From Devosia sp. (lineage in GTDB: Bacteria > Pseudomonadota > Alphaproteobacteria > Rhizobiales > Devosiaceae): a stretch of DNA of 6,618 nt. The translations under genes were made by a program, and so were the position numbers. The DNA lies in assembly GCA_028290245.1 (NCBI GenBank), contig JAQGKG010000130.1, positions 1 through 6,618 of the forward strand. The letters run 5' to 3'. Below are positions 5,135-6,618 of the stretch, piece after piece. The notes under the pieces were generated by a model that saw only the letters and a list, made by a program, of their open reading frames with translations, was not told the DNA's origin and did not search any database. Position 1 is the first letter of the stretch. The number at the start of each line of letters is the position of its first letter.

Positions 5135-5427
5135 GGCAACTAGTTCGACGGTAAACTTTCGGTAGAAAAATCGACTCGTTATGAATTATCAATCCTGGAT
5201 ATGCTGGGATGCGTTGACTCACTTTGGGGCGAGGCAGACACCTAATTTCGGACTTATCGACGGCAATTTCGCTCGACCGGTGCGAACAAGACCGCGCTCG
5301 ATATTGGTGGCGTTTCGCTTCAGTCGACGCAGGAGACGACGCGATTTATAGAGATACTCTGACCCCCGATTTCTTCGCGGAGCACGGCATCTTCGAGCAG
5401 GCGGAGCCGATCGGCACGGAGCCGGGA
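5135..5427. other. Gene-less mosaic upstream of the glycoside hydrolase
   Basis: No intact gene is supported. There is a 56-codon frame from ATG 5181 to TAG 5351 with no ribosome binding site and an arginine-rich end, and a second overlapping fragment ending ...T-A-L-D-I-G-G-V-S-L-Q-S-T-Q-E-T-T-R-F-I-E before TGA near 5361. Both could be relics. The frame of the hydrolase also stays open upstream as far as TTG 5224, but codon choice there is unlike the rest until about 5360. No clear promoter or hairpin was found. Confidence 0.35.
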
Positions 5428-6312
5428 ATGTTCTCGTCCAGTCTCATGGCTGGGTTCGAATGCGGGTATCTGGGTTCGAACGGACATGATTTGCTGGTGA
5501 GCACGCAGCATGTGCCAGGGGCGAAGATGGCGGCGCATTACGCTATCGCCATTGAGCATGGCATGACGACGGCCCGCGATGGCCTGCCGTGGCGGCATGA
5601 TGTGCCGGCGCGGATTGCTGCGGCGGCGAGGGCCGGCATGGAGGTCATCTGGGACTTAAACCATTATGATCCGCCGCCCGATGCCGTTGACCACGCCCGG
5701 CACTGTGCAGCGGCTGCCGATCCCGGTCAGGCGTTGTGGCTGTGCCCGGTGAACGAGCCGATGCTGTATCCGTCACTAGCCGGGATGAGTTGGGAGGCTG
5801 CTGTCGATTTGGCGGTTACCATGGCCCGGGTGGCACGTGATCATCATCCCTCGGTCAAGCTGCTGAGCACAGATCCAATCACGGGGATTGGAGAGCGCCA
5901 GTTTGCCGCGACTGATCGGCTAGTGGCGGCGGAATGCGTCGACGTCGTGGGCATCAACTATTATCCGCATACGGCGCGGACTGCGCTGTTGAAGGTCTTG
6001 CTCAAGACGTGGAGGCGGTATGGCAAGCCGATCCTGCTCTCGGAGACCAGTTGGCACGATGGGCATCGCGAGCATCATCGTCGCCATCCCGGCTTCAACA
6101 AGGGCGGCTGGCTGCGGCATATGCTGGCGGAGATACAGGTGGCGCGATCCATGGGCGTCGAGATAGCCGGGCTGTGCTGGTATCCGATCGTCGATTGTCC
6201 GCCTTGGCAGCGGCCATCGTCGCGCAACCGCTGGAGCCATGGGCTGATCAGGGCCGACCTTTCGGTCGATGCGGCACTGTCGCATGAACTGATGGCGCTG
6301 CGGAATATCTAA
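5428..6312 (+). CDS. Compact clan GH-A glycoside hydrolase (beta-glucosidase-like)
   Basis: From ATG 5428 this is a 294-residue TIM-barrel glycosidase of clan GH-A. The sequence shows successive barrel landmarks: M-A-G-F-E-C (7-12) on the first strand, T-A-R-D-G-L-P-W (48-55), V-I-W-D-L-N-H-Y (73-80), C-P-V-N-E-P (106-111) with Glu110 as likely acid/base, V-G-I-N-Y-Y-P (174-180), L-L-S-E-T-S-W (203-209) with Glu206 as likely nucleophile, and L-C-W-Y-P-I-V-D (249-256). The order and the roughly 95-residue gap between the two glutamates fit a retaining beta-glycosidase. It is shorter than most GH1 enzymes (about 400-450). There is no signal peptide, so it acts in the cytoplasm if translated from here. 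The start is uncertain: ATG 5428 has GGAG seven bases upstream and begins just before the first conserved strand, while the frame is open to TTG 5224 (362 residues) without a ribosome binding site. It converges on the antiporter gene with five bases between stops. Confidence 0.82.
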   Translation: MFSSSLMAGFECGYLGSNGHDLLVSTQHVPGAKMAAHYAIAIEHGMTTARDGLPWRHDVPARIAAAARAGMEVIWDLNHYDPPPDAVDHARHCAAAADPGQALWLCPVNEPMLYPSLAGMSWEAAVDLAVTMARVARDHHPSVKLLSTDPITGIGERQFAATDRLVAAECVDVVGINYYPHTARTALLKVLLKTWRRYGKPILLSETSWHDGHREHHRRHPGFNKGGWLRHMLAEIQVARSMGVEIAGLCWYPIVDCPPWQRPSSRNRWSHGLIRADLSVDAALSHELMALRNI

Positions 6313-6317
6313 GCCGC

Positions 6318-6618
6318 TCAGGGCTGGTCGTCTGGAGCTTTGACCACGGTGTCCTGGCCCAATGCGGCGGCGGGGACGTTGCCGTTACCTTCGGCGCGGT
6401 CGCGGTAGAGGGCGGCGCGGGCTAGGAGCATCAGGGTGACTGGGGTGGTCAGCGAAACGAAGATAACGATCAGTACTTCGCGCACGGCGGGGCGTTGGCC
6501 GGTGACGGAGAAATAGATGATTGAGGCGAGGAGGATGCCGATGGCGCCGAAGCTGGTCCCAAGGGTGGGGGCGTGGACGCGCTCGTAGAAGCTCTCGAAG
6601 CGGGCCATGCCGACGCAG
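6318..6618 (-). CDS. mnhG: Cation/proton antiporter subunit G (PhaG/MnhG family), 5' end missing
   Basis: Small membrane subunit of the multi-subunit Na+(K+)/H+ antiporter (Mrp/Mnh/Pha type). The frame stays open to the right edge of the window: ATG 6608 is preceded in frame by C-V-G, and the family's first membrane helix and its G-x-x-G-L-x-R lead-in should lie beyond. The visible part begins ...A-R-F-E-S-F-Y-E-R-V-H-A-P-T, the conserved R-x-x-x-F-Y-x-R-x-H-A-x-T signature of this family, then a membrane helix (about G-A-I-G-I-L-L-A-S-I-I-Y-F) and another (about L-I-V-I-F-V-S-L-T-T-P-V-T-L-M-L-L-A). It ends in a hydrophilic tail. In known operons subunit G is the last gene, which fits its position next to a convergent unrelated gene. 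I cannot tell Na+ from K+ specificity. The symbol could equally be phaG. Confidence 0.88.
   Translation of the reverse strand, partial: CVGMARFESFYERVHAPTLGTSFGAIGILLASIIYFSVTGQRPAVREVLIVIFVSLTTPVTLMLLARAALYRDRAEGNGNVPAAALGQDTVVKAPDDQP

Noticed and set aside
5920..6287. Overlapping frames on both strands inside the glycoside hydrolase
   Set aside because: They arise from G/C-rich third positions of the real gene; no motif or start signal supports them.
1..6618. CRISPR array, insertion sequence or integrase
   Set aside because: No regularly spaced repeats, no transposase or recombinase motifs and no paired terminal inverted repeats were seen on reading both strands.

Overview
The window looks like a chromosomal accessory stretch from an alphaproteobacterium, most likely a sphingomonad. 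The reasons are high-GC coding with G/C-rich third codon positions, SDR and NmrA-type oxidoreductases paired with TetR repressors, a GGAAC/GTT promoter of the alphaproteobacterial general-stress type, a DUF4142 secreted protein, and a PhaG/MnhG antiporter subunit. The placement is inferred from gene content, not from a marker gene.

Layout. (1) 1-1202: the 3' part of a classical SDR with a C-terminal membrane anchor, then a signal-peptide DUF4142 protein preceded by a candidate EcfG-type promoter and closed by a near-perfect hairpin terminator. (2) 1446-3436: a TetR repressor divergent from a translationally coupled pair, an NTF2/SnoaL-like protein and an NmrA-type oxidoreductase of the EasG (ergot-alkaloid reductase-like) group. 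A GGAAC-N6-GTTCC palindrome lies in the shared promoter. (3) 3449-3601: a good ribosome binding site and GTG start leading into what looks like the stump of a third operon gene. (4) 3602-5030: a second TetR divergent from a classical SDR, with two matching TGGGG-N5-CCCCA operators over the intervening promoter. (5) 5031-5427: no intact gene, only coding-like fragments. (6) 5428-6312: a compact clan GH-A glycoside hydrolase, converging on (7) a PhaG/MnhG cation/proton antiporter subunit that runs off the right edge.

Modules 2 and 4 have the same design: a repressor, a divergent promoter carrying palindromic operators, and NAD(P)-dependent oxidoreductase(s). This suggests small-molecule-inducible redox or detoxification functions. 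The substrates cannot be read from the sequence. Signs of decay or rearrangement cluster around them: a probable one-base deletion at the 5' end of the NTF2 gene, the truncated third gene, and fragments after the second SDR. I see no transposase, integrase, CRISPR array, tRNA or rRNA. I found no convincing wholly new system. The most checkable novelties are the operator architectures, the NTF2 frameshift and the unusually short GH-A enzyme.
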